From Xanthostigma xanthostigma (Eukaryota > Arthropoda > Insecta > Raphidioptera > Raphidiidae): 64,000 nt of DNA. The notes beneath the pieces were generated by a model that ran no database searches, was not told the origin of the DNA, and saw only the letters and a list, made by a program, of their open reading frames with translations. Of this stretch, positions 1-10,430 are shown piece by piece (the first letter of the stretch is position 1; every line of letters starts with the position of its first letter). A program made the translations under genes and the position numbers. The stretch lies in contig OY754466.1 of the NCBI GenBank assembly GCA_963575645.1, positions 34,070,001-34,134,000 on the forward strand, written 5' to 3'.

Positions 1-76
1 TTATTTTATGTTTGTAAAATTAGTATTAACGTTGGTTTTTTAATGAATGGTAGGCAATTAATATTTCTTGACTTAC

Positions 77-206
77 CACTGAATTTATGGTTGTCACCAA
101 AGTTTTCCATGATAATTTTTTCCATGCGATCAAGCCTTTTTTTGATACTCCTACTGCTTTCCTCGTCTGATGAACGTTCTCGGCTACGTTTTTTTCCTTT
201 CCCCAT
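77..206 (-). CDS. candidate first coding exon of a basic, Ser-rich protein
   Basis: An ATG at 206-204 (minus) opens a frame beginning MGKGKKRSRERSSDEESSRS, rich in Lys, Arg, Ser, Asp and Glu, followed by a short amphipathic stretch (KKRLDRMEKIIMENF) that could be a coiled coil. After about 43 codons the sequence reads GTG|GTAAGTCAAG, a strong consensus 5' splice donor at 76, so the rest of the open frame (to base 6) would be intron. The next exon would lie left of the window. Upstream, 241-330 is richer in G+C than its surroundings and holds a bZIP-like TGACGTGTCA at 285-294, which would suit a 5' end. Such charged N-termini occur in nuclear host proteins and in retroelement Gag-like proteins. 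I cannot assign a family. Confidence 0.3.
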
Positions 207-420
207 TATTTTATTATTAATAAGTTGATTTTAAATATAATTTTATTCACTGGCGTGTGACGACTTCGGCACAAAGATAAAGAATGACGTGTCATGGCGT
301 CGTTTGGCTAGCGCAGCCGCAGTTTTTTCTATTTTAGACTTTTAAGTATGTGGCGACAAACGGTATAGAGTAGAGGAACTACATTTGATCTCGAGGAAGA
401 GGCGGGAAATACAATTAATT

Positions 421-606
421 AAAAAACATCCAGTGACAAATAAAATCGGAAAACAAATCAAATCGCTCCTGATTGATCACTTTCATTAATTAATAATTAA
501 TTATCTATGCGTCTGATTAAAAAATGGCTAAGGACTTTTCGTCTCAGAATAATTTTCTCTTTCGATCCCTACGAGGAAGTGCGTGACTTCTGGGACACCC
601 GGTATA
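421..606. mobile_element. half copy of a CCGGGTGTCCCA foldback MITE
   Basis: This segment matches the right half of the foldback at 13783-14463: a terminus reading CTGGGACACCCGGTATA, next to a block containing GTGCGTGAC, CTTAGCC/GGCTAAGG and a TTAATTAATAATTAATTA stretch. The partner arm is missing on the left. Here the TTAATTAATAATTAATTA block is uninterrupted, so this copy shows the empty site for the solo LTR at 14100-14349. Confidence 0.65.
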
Positions 607-1460
607 AGCCATTCCTATAAGGAAAAGGGTCTTGACGAACAGACAGACAAACGGATAACAAAGTGATTCTATATAGTAGGTTTAGTTTTTTCATTCTCAC
701 TTTTAGAAATCTATAGCATATTCGTTACCTATAAATTGAATGACAAAGCTAGTTTTCTGTTTTTTTAACAGTATGTATAGTACAGTATAAATTGTGGTTT
801 ATGAAAAATGGTCAAGAAGAGGTCTTAAAAGAGAATGAAAATACGGGAAGCTTTAAAGCCTGCTACAGCATGTATTTCATTTATCAACTTTTCTTATGTA
901 CACATGTGGGATTTAACTTTAACATGTCACTTTTTTAACAAATTATCGTCGTTTGTTTCTTTTTGTCTTATCTATATTTTAATTTTGTCAATCAAATAAC
1001 GTTTTCGTTTTTCAAGAAATTAACAATTATAATTGACCTTTAAAAAGCAAGTAACGAAAGAAATAAATGTTATTTTCCTGTTTTGTATTTGAATAACCCC
1101 AGAAAATTTTTGAATTGACGTTGATGAATTAACATAACGTTAATCTATTCTATAGAGTAGACCTTTTCTCAGTTTTTTCCAAGTAAGTTTGTAGTATGAA
1201 ATTAACGTTTCTGATAATATAACAACTATTCTTACTTGAAAGATACAGTTTAACATAAATCTTAAGAATTTGGAAGATGAAAATCGTGATTTTATGTAGG
1301 TAAGCGTAAAAATTTCAACAGTAGATTTGAACTATGAGCTTTCTGTTAACATTTAAATAAAATTGTAGCAGGATTTCTGTCTATAATTTAGTTTTCTTTT
1401 GCATAAATGTTTAAATATACTTATTATAGGTATTATGTAGATGAGAGAACGTGTTTCCAA
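607..1460. other. no recognisable feature
   Basis: AT-rich sequence with frequent stops in all frames. I found no gene, element terminus or tandem repeat in it. Confidence 0.5.
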
Positions 1461-1711
1461 TATATTTTTTACCGACTTCAAAAAAAGAAAAAAATCTCAT
1501 TTTGACTTGTATTTTTTGTGCGATATCTCCGCCAGTTGAGAACCGATTTTAACGATTTTTATTGCATTTGATAGAGCATACTTCAGGGTGGTTCCACATA
1601 AAATATACTTAAATCAGTTCAGTAGTTTTTTTTTTACTTTTTTTTATGCATGTTGCGCGACAATATCTCCGCCACTTGTGAACCGATTTTAATTTTCCTT
1701 TTATTATTTAA
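1461..1711. repeat. LINE-type 3' tail repeat, two tandem units, split by a Helitron
   Basis: Starts with ACCGACTTCAAAAAAAG, a motif of a common lepidopteran retroposon tail. A unit containing ATATCTCCGCCA(G/C)TTG(A/T)GAACCGATTTTAA occurs at about 1520-1555 and again at 1665-1695. In the first unit this is followed by CATACTTCAGGGTGGTTCCAC. In the second, the equivalent CATACCTTCAGGATGATTCC appears only after the inserted Helitron, at 2650. The second unit was therefore interrupted by that insertion. Confidence 0.55.
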
Positions 1712-2101
1712 CTAGCGTTCCCGCCCGGTTTCACCCGGGTGCAAAAGAACGAATGGGGAAGGAAGGGACATGAGTACGCACATTCATCTTAGTTTACCGA
1801 GATGAATGTTGTGTCCAAACTTCATAATGATCGGAGTTACCGTTCAAAAGTTTTTGTTGTTAAAAAGCAATAGGTATTTATACTTTTTTTTAAGTAATAA
1901 ATTTCTTTTAATATAATAATTATTTAATTGAAAACACTGTAGGAAAATTATGTTTATATAGGTACCTATAGTCGTAACAGTTTTTAATGAACTATTAGTT
2001 AGATTTATTTAATTTTAATTACTCGTAATATAATTTAAAAAAATTGAAATGTAACCCTTAGAAGAAAGCAATGTAGAAAATAAAAAAAATAAAAATATAT
2101 T

Positions 2102-2173
2102 CGTCGACGTGGGGCTTGAACCCAAGACCCTGGCATTAAGAGTCTTATGCTCTACCGACTGAGCTAGCCGGCC
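2102..2173 (-). pseudogene. tRNA-Lys(CTT)-like pseudogene inside a Helitron
   Basis: The minus strand reads as a 72-nt tRNA: D arm TAGCTCAGTCGGTAGAGCA (intact Pol III A box), anticodon loop CTCTTAA (anticodon CTT, Lys) and T arm GGGTTCAAGCCCC (near-consensus B box). The acceptor stem GGCCGGC against GTCGACG has at least two mismatches, and there is no flanking context of a functional tRNA gene. T-rich runs downstream could end Pol III transcription. Confidence 0.75.
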
Positions 2174-2308
2174 TTGTGAACGTGATGCGCTTATATTGCA
2201 ATATTTACTTACGGCATTTTTTTTTAAACAGAAATAATACTTTATCCAGATTGAATGCAAGTACATCAACCAATCCTATCATCGGAGAAATCAGGGAATT
2301 CGGGAATT

Positions 2309-2372
2309 CGCCGACGTGAGGCTTGAACCCACGACCCTGGAATTAAGAGTCACATGCTCTACCTAGCCGGGC
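2309..2372 (-). pseudogene. tRNA-Lys(CTT)-like pseudogene with D-arm deletion
   Basis: A second tRNA-Lys-like unit in the same Helitron. The acceptor start GCCCGGCTAG runs straight into GTAGAGCA, so about nine bases of the D stem and loop are gone. The CTCTTAA anticodon loop and the GGGTTCAAGCC T arm remain. It and the upstream unit share their 5' flanks (GCAATATTTA...GGCATTT), so they probably arose by tandem duplication inside the Helitron. Confidence 0.75.
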
Positions 2373-2650
2373 TTGTAAATGTGAGGCGCTAATATTGCAA
2401 TATTTAGTTAGGGCATTTCACCTCATAATATTTGTCGGACGGATTAATTTTGAGATACATCTTGCAACATTTTTCATTGATGTTCCGCTCCAATTGGTCG
2501 TAGCGTGATATTATATAGCCTATAGCCTTCCTCGATAAATGGGCTATCCAACAAAAAAAAAATTAAATTCGAACCAGTAGTTTCTGGGATTAGCGCGTTC
2601 AACCAACCAAACAAACAAACAATCAAACTCTTCAGCTTTATATATTAGTA

Positions 2651-3039
2651 CATACCTTCAGGATGATTCCACCAAAATTTTACTTAAGTCGGTTCAATAG
2701 TTTTTTAAAATATTTTTCTAGTTTTAGGTTCTGAAATCAAATATCAAAAAATAGAAATTGGTTATTATTTAGTAAGAGCAAAGTGCGTAATGCAAATTCA
2801 GTGAAAAGTAAAAAATAAAAACAAGATATAAATTAACATCTTCAAACTGGCCACTTAAAGGAGGAAAATTGTAAAATTTTAATTTTATTTACTAGAAATT
2901 TTTACATATCTACTTTTATTAAATTGGAGCAGATATCAATTTCAGTGGCTTTATTGAATGTGGTTCAATTTTTTTAAAAAGTTTTATCACTTGAAAACAA
3001 ATTGATTGATACTGATAAAATTTGCAACAATTTCAATGA
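2651..3039. repeat. resumption of the interrupted LINE-type tail, then featureless
   Basis: 2651-2720 continues the repeat unit broken by the Helitron (CATACCTTCAGGATGATTCC...TTAAGTCGGTTCAATAG). The rest to about 3039 is AT-rich with nothing recognisable. Confidence 0.5.
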
Positions 3040-3260
3040 CGTGGTACTTTTTACCCGACTGCGGCGCAGCCAAAAAGGAAGGGTTATAAGTATAGCAATC
3101 TATGTATGTATTTACGGATGTTCCACCGTAGCACCTAAACCGTTCATCCGATTTTGATAAATAAAATGTCATACGACCACGGCTATCCTCAGATGAGAAT
3201 ATTTTCTTGTTTCATACTTTTCAGTAGTCGGGTTTTAGTTTTTGAACTTATTTTTTATTA
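3040..3260. repeat. lepidopteran TACCCGACTGCGGC retroposon repeat
   Basis: Contains ACCCGACTGCGGCGCAGCC, then ATGTTCCACCGTAGC and CGTTCATCCGATTTTGATAA, a tail common in moth genomes. A second copy lies at 45180-45300. It runs into one arm of the CCCGACTACTG foldback family (CCACGGCTATCCTCAGATG...GTAGTCGGG), which forms full palindromes at 29791-30195 and 45390-45665. Confidence 0.6.
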
Positions 3261-4497
3261 TTATACGACTACACGTAGGTTGCGATAAGATTCTTGTTAT
3301 TTTAATATTTTTCTAACGGATAACTAACGGTACTTGTATAAAGAGACTATATTTTACAAGTCATCTGTCATCATTCGTCAGTACATATCGGAGAGTTCGT
3401 ATGAACTAATAGTCTATGAGCCAGTAAACTTTTCTGGGCAGGTATTTGATAACAGCTGAATCATAAAATGGTATTTCTACCTCCCTTGATGAAGATATCG
3501 AAGACTTGCCAAAGTTGTTACTTTTGCAACAAAACTTGTTTAAAGTTTTTAAGGCTGTTAGATAATAAATAATCGCCAATGTCACACCTACATTTTTTTG
3601 ACAAATATAGATAAATTATAGGACAACACGTTACAATTTTCTAAGATGTGCTTAAAAAGTATCAGTCGTCATTTCAAGCATAAAAAATCCCTCAAAAACA
3701 TGTCATGTAAATAAATCTGCGATTCTCCCCTCCCCAACTTCTTAAAGTGTAGCTGCAGACTTCTATAGGTCCGTAGTCCTAGACAGCTGAAAATTATGTT
3801 ACAGGCTAGATTTTACGAACAAGTATCGAGAGAATTAAAAACCTATTATTTTTCTCCTCCAATCCTTCAAAGGGATGTGTGTGGATTTCTATGGGTACAA
3901 AAAGGAATGGTTTTCGGCACGCTTTTATATTGACTAAAACTTTAGGATTGTGTGAATATTATCCTACAAAAAGAATTAAAATCCCATCAGAAACATTTCA
4001 TGTATAAAAAATGTCAAACAAGGGGCTATACTCGGTCCAAAAAGAATTGAGATCTAAAAAGTTGTCAAGTTTTCACTTGGCTTGTTTTGACACCCGAGTC
4101 ATTTGTTTATAAAAAAAACATCCAATTATGCAACTAAAAATTCAAGTTGTTTCTCGGGCAACTTGTATTTCCGTTTCAGCTGCGAATTCTTTATAGAGAT
4201 GTGCAAGTTATTTATCGCACACATATAGTGGCGTCACGTGACCTCCGCACGCACTTTGTGTTACACATGTTTGTACAGAGTTTTGTGTGTTTACTGTTTC
4301 CGCGTTTCATCGCTGAGCGACGGTATTTTTTCAATAAATATTTTATGGTTTGCCTACACCTGTACAATATAATATTGGCTCTTACACGTGTGATGGAAAG
4401 AAAAAGAGAATGAATTGACTAGTGTACGGTATCCAACGGAAACAATTTTGTTGCCGTTATAATATTCAGGATGTGGAGAGCTGTGACTAGGGAATGC
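3261..4497. other. no gene; fragment of the 41-kb foldback family
   Basis: Mostly featureless AT-rich DNA. About 4015-4095 resembles one arm of the foldback at 41174-41451 (AAAAAGAATTGAGATC and AGTTTTCACTTGGC). An 88-codon open frame at 4147-4413 has no recognisable motif and I do not regard it as a gene. The short string ATGAGCCAGTAAACTT at 3416 recurs at 18274. Confidence 0.4.
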
Positions 4498-4733
4498 AGT
4501 CCCGCAAGATAATTTCAATCCAGGTATTTGCGGGACTGAACCATCTTAGTCTTAGTACAATCATTTGTAATAAAGACCTAATAGACCTCGTTTGCATGGT
4601 TTTAATTTTAACCTATATTAAACAAATTTTTTGATACATATTAAATGGTTTATTAATACTTTTTAACCGACGAAAAACAAAAACGGAGGAGGTTCTCAAG
4701 TCGACGCGTATAATATATATATATTTTTTTTTA

Positions 4734-5228
4734 TGTATGACCACGCATAACTTTTTACAGAGTAGTCCGATTTTGATAAATATTTTTTTGTTTGAAAGGA
4801 TATACCCCGAAGTTGGTCCCATATAAATTTGGTAAAAAAATTCCAACCCTAAGGGTAGGAAAACAGGGGATAATTGATTGTTCACTCACTGATTGTAATG
4901 TACGACCACACATAACTTTTTACCGAGTAGTCCAATTTTGATAATTCTTTTTTTATTGGAAAGGGTATACCCCGAAGTTGGTCCCATATAAATTTGGTAA
5001 AAAAATTCCAACCCTAAGGGTGGGAAAACAGGGGATGATTGATTGTTTACTCACTGATTGTAATGTATGACCACACATAACTTTTTACAGAGTAGTCCGA
5101 TTTTGATAATTATTTTTTTTTATTGGATAGGGTATACCTCGAGGCTGGTCTCATATAAATTTGGAAAAAAATTCGTACCCTAAGGGTGGAAAAATAGGGG
5201 TGATTTATTGTTCACTCACAGATTTTCA
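4734..5228. repeat. three tandem copies of a 165-bp unit
   Basis: Units begin TGTA(T/C)GACCAC(G/A)CATAAC at 4734, 4899 and 5064, exactly 165 bp apart for the first two, each followed by GAGTAGTCC(G/A)ATTTTGATAA and TGGTC(C/T)CATATAAATTTGG. The repeat follows GGAGGAGGTTCTCAAGTCG, part of a lepidopteran LINE-type tail, so it is probably a tandemly expanded 3' region. Confidence 0.8.
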
Positions 5229-5282
5229 TGCTGAGTTGTGTATTACAATTATAAATTATATAGCCACAAAAAAATATAAAAT

Positions 5283-5778
5283 AAAAACTTTTTAACAAAA
5301 AAATTAAACCGCCGAAAAACTGAAAAGCAAAAAATAATAAATCTTTTTATTTAACTAAGTTCTATTTAAGTAGATGAACGTATGTGACATTCTAGTATAT
5401 CTAAGTAATTTTGAGTCGGCGTCAAACAATCAATGAACAAAGATCACTAAAAGAAATAACCAAATCAAATTAAGAATGATACGTGAAATCTCCAGCGATA
5501 AACATTAACATTCTAAACATGCGCTCTCCACACGACCACTCGCAAAGACGTGTGCCCTCAGTGTGTGCCCGTTCGGGTTGCTCTGTCTCTGACATTAACT
5601 TCGTGAACTCTCACAGATTTCCGGCGAAGGATTGTTGACGCCGACTCAAAATTACTTAGATATACTAGAATGTCACATACGTTCATCTACTTAAATAGAA
5701 CTTAGTTAAATAAAAAGATTTATTATTTTTTGCTTTTCAGTTTTTCGGCGGTTTAACTTTTTTGTTAAAAAGTTTTTA
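5283..5778. mobile_element. foldback with 143-bp arms
   Basis: Left arm 5283-5425 and right arm 5635-5778 are near-perfect inverse complements (AACCGCCGAAAAACTGAAAA against TTTTCAGTTTTTCGGCGGTT; GAGTCGGCGTCAA against TTGACGCCGACTC). The 209-bp loop is richer in G+C than the arms. The arms resemble the GAAGTCGGTT tail family at 36.9-37.8 kb, so this may be a head-to-head pair of LINE-type 3' ends rather than a DNA transposon. Confidence 0.75.
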
Positions 5779-5819
5779 GACATAAAGATTAAGCTATAAA
5801 ATGACATAAAATTAACCAA

Positions 5820-5969
5820 AAAATGTTGCTGTATACGCTGCCATCGGGACAGCCGGTTTTCTTTGACTTCTGTAAGATTTGGCTCCAAAAGGGCGCTGGG
5901 TGAGTCGCCCATAAGGAAATGACCAGGAGTCAAATGCCAGTCCACGCGCCGCCGCGCGACGAGTAACAA
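5820..5969 (-). pseudogene. BEL/Pao retrotransposon Pol fragment (integrase C-terminal region)
   Basis: The frame reads HLTPGHFLMGD, then LLEPNLTEVKENRLSRWQ and IQQHF. This is the signature after the integrase core in BEL/Pao polyproteins (LTPGHFLIG...PEPNL...NRLSRWQ...QQ.F). The typical W.RW that follows is missing: the match stops at a junction next to the foldback at 5283-5778. About 45 residues of a Pol of more than a thousand remain. No LTR is visible beside it. Confidence 0.8.
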
Positions 5970-6097
5970 GTAAGAATGCCGCTTCTTTGTAATCCCGCCA
6001 GTCCAGCAGGATCCCGCAAAAAATTTTCGACCGAGATTAGTCCCGCAAAATGTATGCGGGCTTCCGGTATTTCGGAATCCCGGTATTGCATTCTCTA

Positions 6098-6427
6098 AGT
6101 CCAGTGTATCGTGTTCACAGACTAACAGACAAACAGACTATAACAGACGCACAGAGTTTTTCCAAAAATATGTTTTTTGGATTCGGGGGACATCAAAACG
6201 GAAAGATATTTAAAAATTTTTGAAAAGTGATTTTTGACTTAAACTAGTAGGTACCATTCCCTACTTGTGGGTTGGAATGGTAAAAAATTAAAAAAATCCT
6301 CATGTTAATTAAATGCGAAACTAAAACGAAAGTACCGACCTCTTAGAGTTGAGCTACAGTGCCCATCTTTGGTGAGGATTTTTTTTACATTAAATAGAAA
6401 CATTTGAGAGGGTAAAGGCAAAAAGAA
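6098..6427. other. no gene; retroposon-tail-like sequence
   Basis: Contains CAGACTAACAGACAAACAG and a T-rich run but no recognisable terminus or frame. A weak A-box-like string on the minus strand near 6330-6365 lacks a B box. Confidence 0.4.
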
Positions 6428-7514
6428 AAAATTTGAAAAGAAGTTTGACCCTGCAGGCCATCCCTGTAACTTCCCGCTATTTTTGAGTTCAAAACGCTCA
6501 AAGATATATAAAATATAGCAAGAAGTTTATTTTTTAGCTCCTCGAGCTCAAAAAAAAAAAAAATTCGAAAAGAAGTTTGACCCTGCAGGCCATCCCTGTA
6601 ACTTCCCGCTATTTTCGAGTTCAAAACGCTTAGAAATATATAAAATATAGCAAGAAGTTTATTTTTTAGCTCTTCGAGCTCAAAAAAAAAAAACACTTTG
6701 TTACGAAATTTTCGTTCACGATATCTCATGAACAAATGAACCGATTTTGATGCGATTTGCGGCAGTCGACGCAATTTTTTAACCTAAAAAAGTAATTTAT
6801 TACAGAAAAATCGATCTCATAGTAATTTTACGAGCAATTTAAAAAAAACACTGTTACGAAATTTTCGTTCACGATATCTCATGAACAAATGAGCCGATTT
6901 TGATGCGGTTTGCGGCGATCGACGCAGTTTTTTAACCTAAGAAAGTAAATGATTACAAAAAAATCGATCTGATAACAATTTTAAGAATCATTTAAAAAAA
7001 AAACACTTTTTTACGTTTTTTTCGTTCACGGTATCTCGTGAAAAAATGAACCGATTTTGATGCGGTTTGCGGAAATCGACGCAGTTTGTTAAGGAGAAGA
7101 GTTGATTAGATTTTGGAATTAATCGGTTTAGTAGTTTAGAAAATATTTTACAAAAACAAATTTTTAAAAATTTTTGAAACTTGTTTTTTTAAGATTTCTC
7201 AAAATTTTTTGGGCCGAATCGTTTCAAATTTTCTGGAAGTCTAAGTTCACCAAGATCACGTCAGATGCCGCAAACCGCGTTTCAGTCGGACACTCCGTTC
7301 AAAAGATATAAAAGGTTTACACCAACACACCCCCACCAACACACACACCAACACATACAGCCCTACGGACATCATCGCCAAAATAGTTTCAATAGCTTCC
7401 TAGGACCTCAAAACGTCGAGATCTGGCGAAAACTCGATTTTCGAAAATCGAGGTGAAACCAATAACTTCCCGATTTAAAAAAAAAATTTTTTTTTTTTTT
7501 AAAGCGGGAAGTTA
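6428..7514 (+). mobile_element. AACTTCCC-family element, copy A
   Basis: Starts with AATTTGAAAAGAAGTTTGAC, then TAACTTCCCGCT, and ends AGCGGGAAGTTA, giving short terminal inverted repeats. The 5' block is duplicated in tandem here (6428 and 6564). The middle holds three degenerate units of about 155-160 bp centred on TTCACGATATCTC(A/G)TGAA followed by CCGATTTTGATGCG. The 3' part has a CA-rich stretch, CCCTACGGACATCATCGCC and AAAACGTCGAGATCTGGCG. No credible protein is encoded. Other copies: 26250, 27047, 32522 (minus) and 62170. Confidence 0.75.
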
Positions 7515-7920
7515 AAAAAATTTTTTTTTTAATCAGCCTAATGAATATTATTATTGATGTCGGTGAGACTAAGAGAAAATTTGCGGAAAACAAAACGTAA
7601 TTTTGCTAACGTTGACAGATTGTGGAGCTGAACTGGGATGAATTAGTATTTAAGTAAGGCTTATTCTATTTTATATTCGTCTACTTTGACTATCACTGTA
7701 TTATGTACAACAATATAGGTGAAACTATTGTAAGCGGGTATGTTTGTTTTTGGGGTTAGCTCTGGTTAAATCTGTGGCCACAAGGCAAAACCATTTATGT
7801 GGAATTTTTGATAATGTTTTCTATACCTTCAGATAAAGTTTTAACCGATTTAAAAACCGATATTAATTTTATATAATATGTGTATATATCTAGTGGAGTC
7901 TTTCTCAATCTTCATAAATC
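7515..7920. other. no recognisable feature
   Basis: Featureless AT-rich sequence between the AACTTCCC element and the RTE-type fragment. Confidence 0.4.
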
Positions 7921-8084
7921 TTGGATTATCTCATTCGCCTTCTTCCATCCTCCTTTATTCATCGCTTCTTGTATATATCATCTTCCTAACTTCTGCGTGC
8001 CCTTCCCCTTTTCCTCCTCTCTCCTGGAAACCAGTCTATTATCTTCTTAGACCATCTTTCTCCCATCATTCTCCTCACATGACT
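7921..8084 (-). pseudogene. C-terminal remnant of an RTE-type LINE reverse transcriptase
   Basis: The minus strand encodes SHVRRMMGERWSKKIIDW, then FPGERRKRGRARRS, a stop, EDDIY and, after one frameshift, AMNKGGWKKANEII. This matches the conserved tail of endonuclease-reverse transcriptases abundant in moths (HV.RM...RW.K...W.P...R.RGR...RWEDDI). The Trp codon before EDDI is now a stop. Only about 55 residues remain. The plus-strand frame over the same bases is a shadow. Confidence 0.75.
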
Positions 8085-8360
8085 TCTATTTTTGATCTGA
8101 TGTCATATTTTCTTATATTATGTTCCAATCTGAATCTTCGGCAAATGTCAACTTGTGTAAAAATTTGTAATCTATACGCGGGGTGTTACATAATTGAGAA
8201 CATAAAAAATTAATGAGTGCATCAAGGAATATTTAATATGATCCCCTCAGTTCATTCAGAAATTATTGTTTTTAGTTACCAATTACTATTATTGTACTTT
8301 ACAATTTTATAAAATTATACAGAGTAATTTTTTAAAACCAAAAAATTATTTTTTTTTGCA

Positions 8361-8960
8361 GAGGAAGGGTTTTCGGAAAACAAGTTTCGAACAAAAGTTG
8401 TAGGGAATCAAGGGGAAAGAATATTGGAGTAGTTTTTTTTATGTGGTAGAGGCGCCTCCAAGATATCAATGTCACCTTCACTTTTTTAAATAGGAACTTT
8501 TATTTTTTATCTCGGATTATTGTTCTTTGGGTAAAAAAAAACATTTTTCGATTTGTGGCAATCCTGTGTGCATGTGGGTGTGTGTGTACGCGCGCGCGTT
8601 CAGCATCCTCGAAAACTAGTTGCATTAGACATTAATAGGGGTTTTCGGAGTTTTTTTCCGACTCACACAATCCACTAAAATAGGAAATATGGGATGAATT
8701 GAGAACCATACAGCGCTTTGCATTAAATAAAAAAATGTTTGGTTCAAAAGTTTTTTTCTTTGACCCAAAGAACAATCATCCAAGATAAAAAAATGCGGGT
8801 CCCTATCTAAAAAAGTGTCGGTGATTTTGGTATCTCGAAGGCGCCTCCACCAAATGAAAATAAAATCTCTACCAATGTTTTTCCCTCTTTATTTCCTGCA
8901 ACTTTTGCCCGACACTTTTTTTCGAAAATCCTTCTTCTATGAAATTCGGGTTTTAAAAAT
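8361..8960. mobile_element. diverged foldback, older copy of the 55.8-kb family
   Basis: The left arm starts GAGGAAGGGTTTTCGG and contains GATTATTGTTCTTTGGGT; the right arm contains ACCCAAAGAACAATCATCC and ends TTTCGAAAATCCTTC. The centre has CCGACTCACACAATCCACTA. All of these blocks recur at 55793-56476, where the arms are nearly identical. The arms here differ at many sites, and a TGTGTGTACGCGCGCG stretch sits off-centre. Confidence 0.75.
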
Positions 8961-10430
8961 ACACTTGTATATGTATATGACGAACCTTACTACTATGGTA
9001 GCTTTTAAAGGTTAAATACGTATATATTACATAATTTTTATTATTGTAGTTTCCAAAAATTGCCTTTATAGAATGCACATACGTGCATAATATAGTAAGT
9101 ACTGAAACTGAAAATCGGAAGGAAAAAGAGAAAAGTGGCCTGTGAAAAATGTTATCGGTTCAATTATTCAAAGCACAATATGCACATAAGAAGCAAGTTC
9201 TACCCTTTTGTGCAAGTATCTTTAGAGTTTTTAGGCGCCCAAGGAGATGTTTATCGCCGTAGACGGCATTTAAAGCGCACGAGTTAGATTGTGCTGGACC
9301 AAAGAGTACGTGAGATGCATTTTGTTTGTACAGAAGGAGCACTTGCGTATGTCCAAGTTGACTCGTTACGTAGGAACTCAATTTCATTCATGAGTTTCCA
9401 TATAGAATTAATGTTACTTGTAGGTTAGACTGACAGGTCGAAATATACTTTTTTCTTTTTATGCAACAAAAACAGACAGGTGATTTTTTTTGCGATTACA
9501 TTTTGTAGAATGGGATAAGGGGTACCTACTTGTATTTTTATTTTTGTTGGTTTTGATTGACGACTTATATAGGATTTTAATAAAATCAAATACCTACTAG
9601 GCTTAGGTATAAAAAAAGTAAAATTCTATAGTATAGATACTTATGCTTTTATTTAATTAAGATTTTGTCTTTTTGAATGGTATATTTTGGTGTCAATTAA
9701 TTACATAGATATTTTTACTATTCTATATATACGTATTAAATATTATAGTCCTGTGATCCTTCAGAAATTAAGTTTTAAGTTCTTAATGAATTTACTGCGT
9801 TTTGAAGTCCCCCGAATCCAAAAAAGTGTTTTTTAAAATGTCTGTGATCGCATCTAGAGCCCAAACCACTGGATAAAATTTATTCAAATTTTGCATACAA
9901 TATGCTCACTGTGCAGTGTGCAGGACTGTGACACCACAAGCATAAATCACAAAATTTGTTTTAAATCAAATGAGGGAGTGACTCCCTGAAAATCGGAAAA
10001 ACTAAAAAAAAAGTTTTTCTTGAAAACTACTCTCGATTTTGATGAATACTCTCTTAGTAACTGACTTTCCCATATTTATAAGAGTAACTCTCATATTAGA
10101 ACTCTGTAATTGTGTGTTGATTACCGCTTGATTTTATTTAGACACAAAAAGTTTTAAACTATGCCACGTATTCGTTTTGTGCGTTTGAGTAGATGTTTTG
10201 TATTTCTCATAACGTTTCGTGATGTCAGTTACGATTGGAACTTGCATTGTCTTTGTAGGTCTGTATCTTCTCTTTTGCTATTTTGTGACGTAGAGTTTCT
10301 ATAATAAACTCAGTATTGCCAAACCATGAGGTCAAAAAATGTCTTCGCAAGAATTAGAATTTCATTCTTTTATTTTTAAGTGTATTTGACATAAGGCACT
10401 TAAACTATTGGTGTCGGTAGGATGGCGGGA
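8961..10430. other. no gene recognised; one unexplained 75-codon frame
   Basis: A frame at 9160-9387 (minus) starts with ATG and has somewhat higher G+C than its surroundings, but I recognise no domain and see no splice context. The rest is AT-rich. 10367-10430 matches 11271-11337 (CATAAGGCACTTA...GGATGGCGGGA), a direct repeat flanking the region that follows. Confidence 0.35.

Larger units (their letters stand above)
1712..2650 (-). mobile_element. non-autonomous Helitron carrying two tRNA-Lys-like sequences
   Basis: Read on the minus strand, the element starts in an AAGCTGAAGAGTTTG block followed by repeated TTTG, typical of lepidopteran Helitron 5' ends (TCTATACTAATAT...), although its first bases are degraded. 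It ends at GGGCGGGAACGCTAG|T: CTAG is the Helitron 3' terminus, preceded by a CCCGG/CCGGG hairpin. No Rep/helicase frame is present, so it is non-autonomous. A second copy lies at 47585-49350. Two tRNA-Lys-like sequences are inside it on the same strand. It interrupts a LINE-type tail. Confidence 0.7.
4498..6097. mobile_element. possible hAT-type element bounded by GGGAATGCA termini
   Basis: 4498 starts TAGGGAATGCAGTCCCGCA. The inverse of the sequence ending at 6097 starts TAGAGAATGCAATACCGGG, followed by CCCGCA-type subterminal motifs at both ends. This resembles hAT terminal repeats. The 8-bp flanks (GCTGTGAC and AGTCCAGT) do not match, so these could be ends of two different copies. Between them lie a 165-bp tandem repeat, a foldback and a BEL/Pao fragment. 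Confidence 0.35.

Noticed and set aside
2015..2269. 84-codon minus-strand frame containing SRSQGRLAQSVEHKT
   Set aside because: This peptide is the translation of a tRNA-Lys-like sequence, a familiar false protein.
6320..6370. tRNA-like sequence on the minus strand
   Set aside because: Only an A-box-like string is present; no B box or closing stem.
6385..6774. 129-codon minus-strand frame with repeated FFFFELEELKNKLLA segments (also at 26217 and 62112)
   Set aside because: The frame is made by A-rich and tandem parts of the AACTTCCC element; it recurs only because the element does and has no codon or domain signal.
6428..7514. Helitron assignment for the AACTTCCC family
   Set aside because: No TC start, no CTRR end with a preceding hairpin, and inverted terminal repeats are present, which Helitrons lack.
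7878..8213. 111-codon plus-strand frame
   Set aside because: It is the antisense shadow of the RTE-type reverse transcriptase remnant at 7921-8084.
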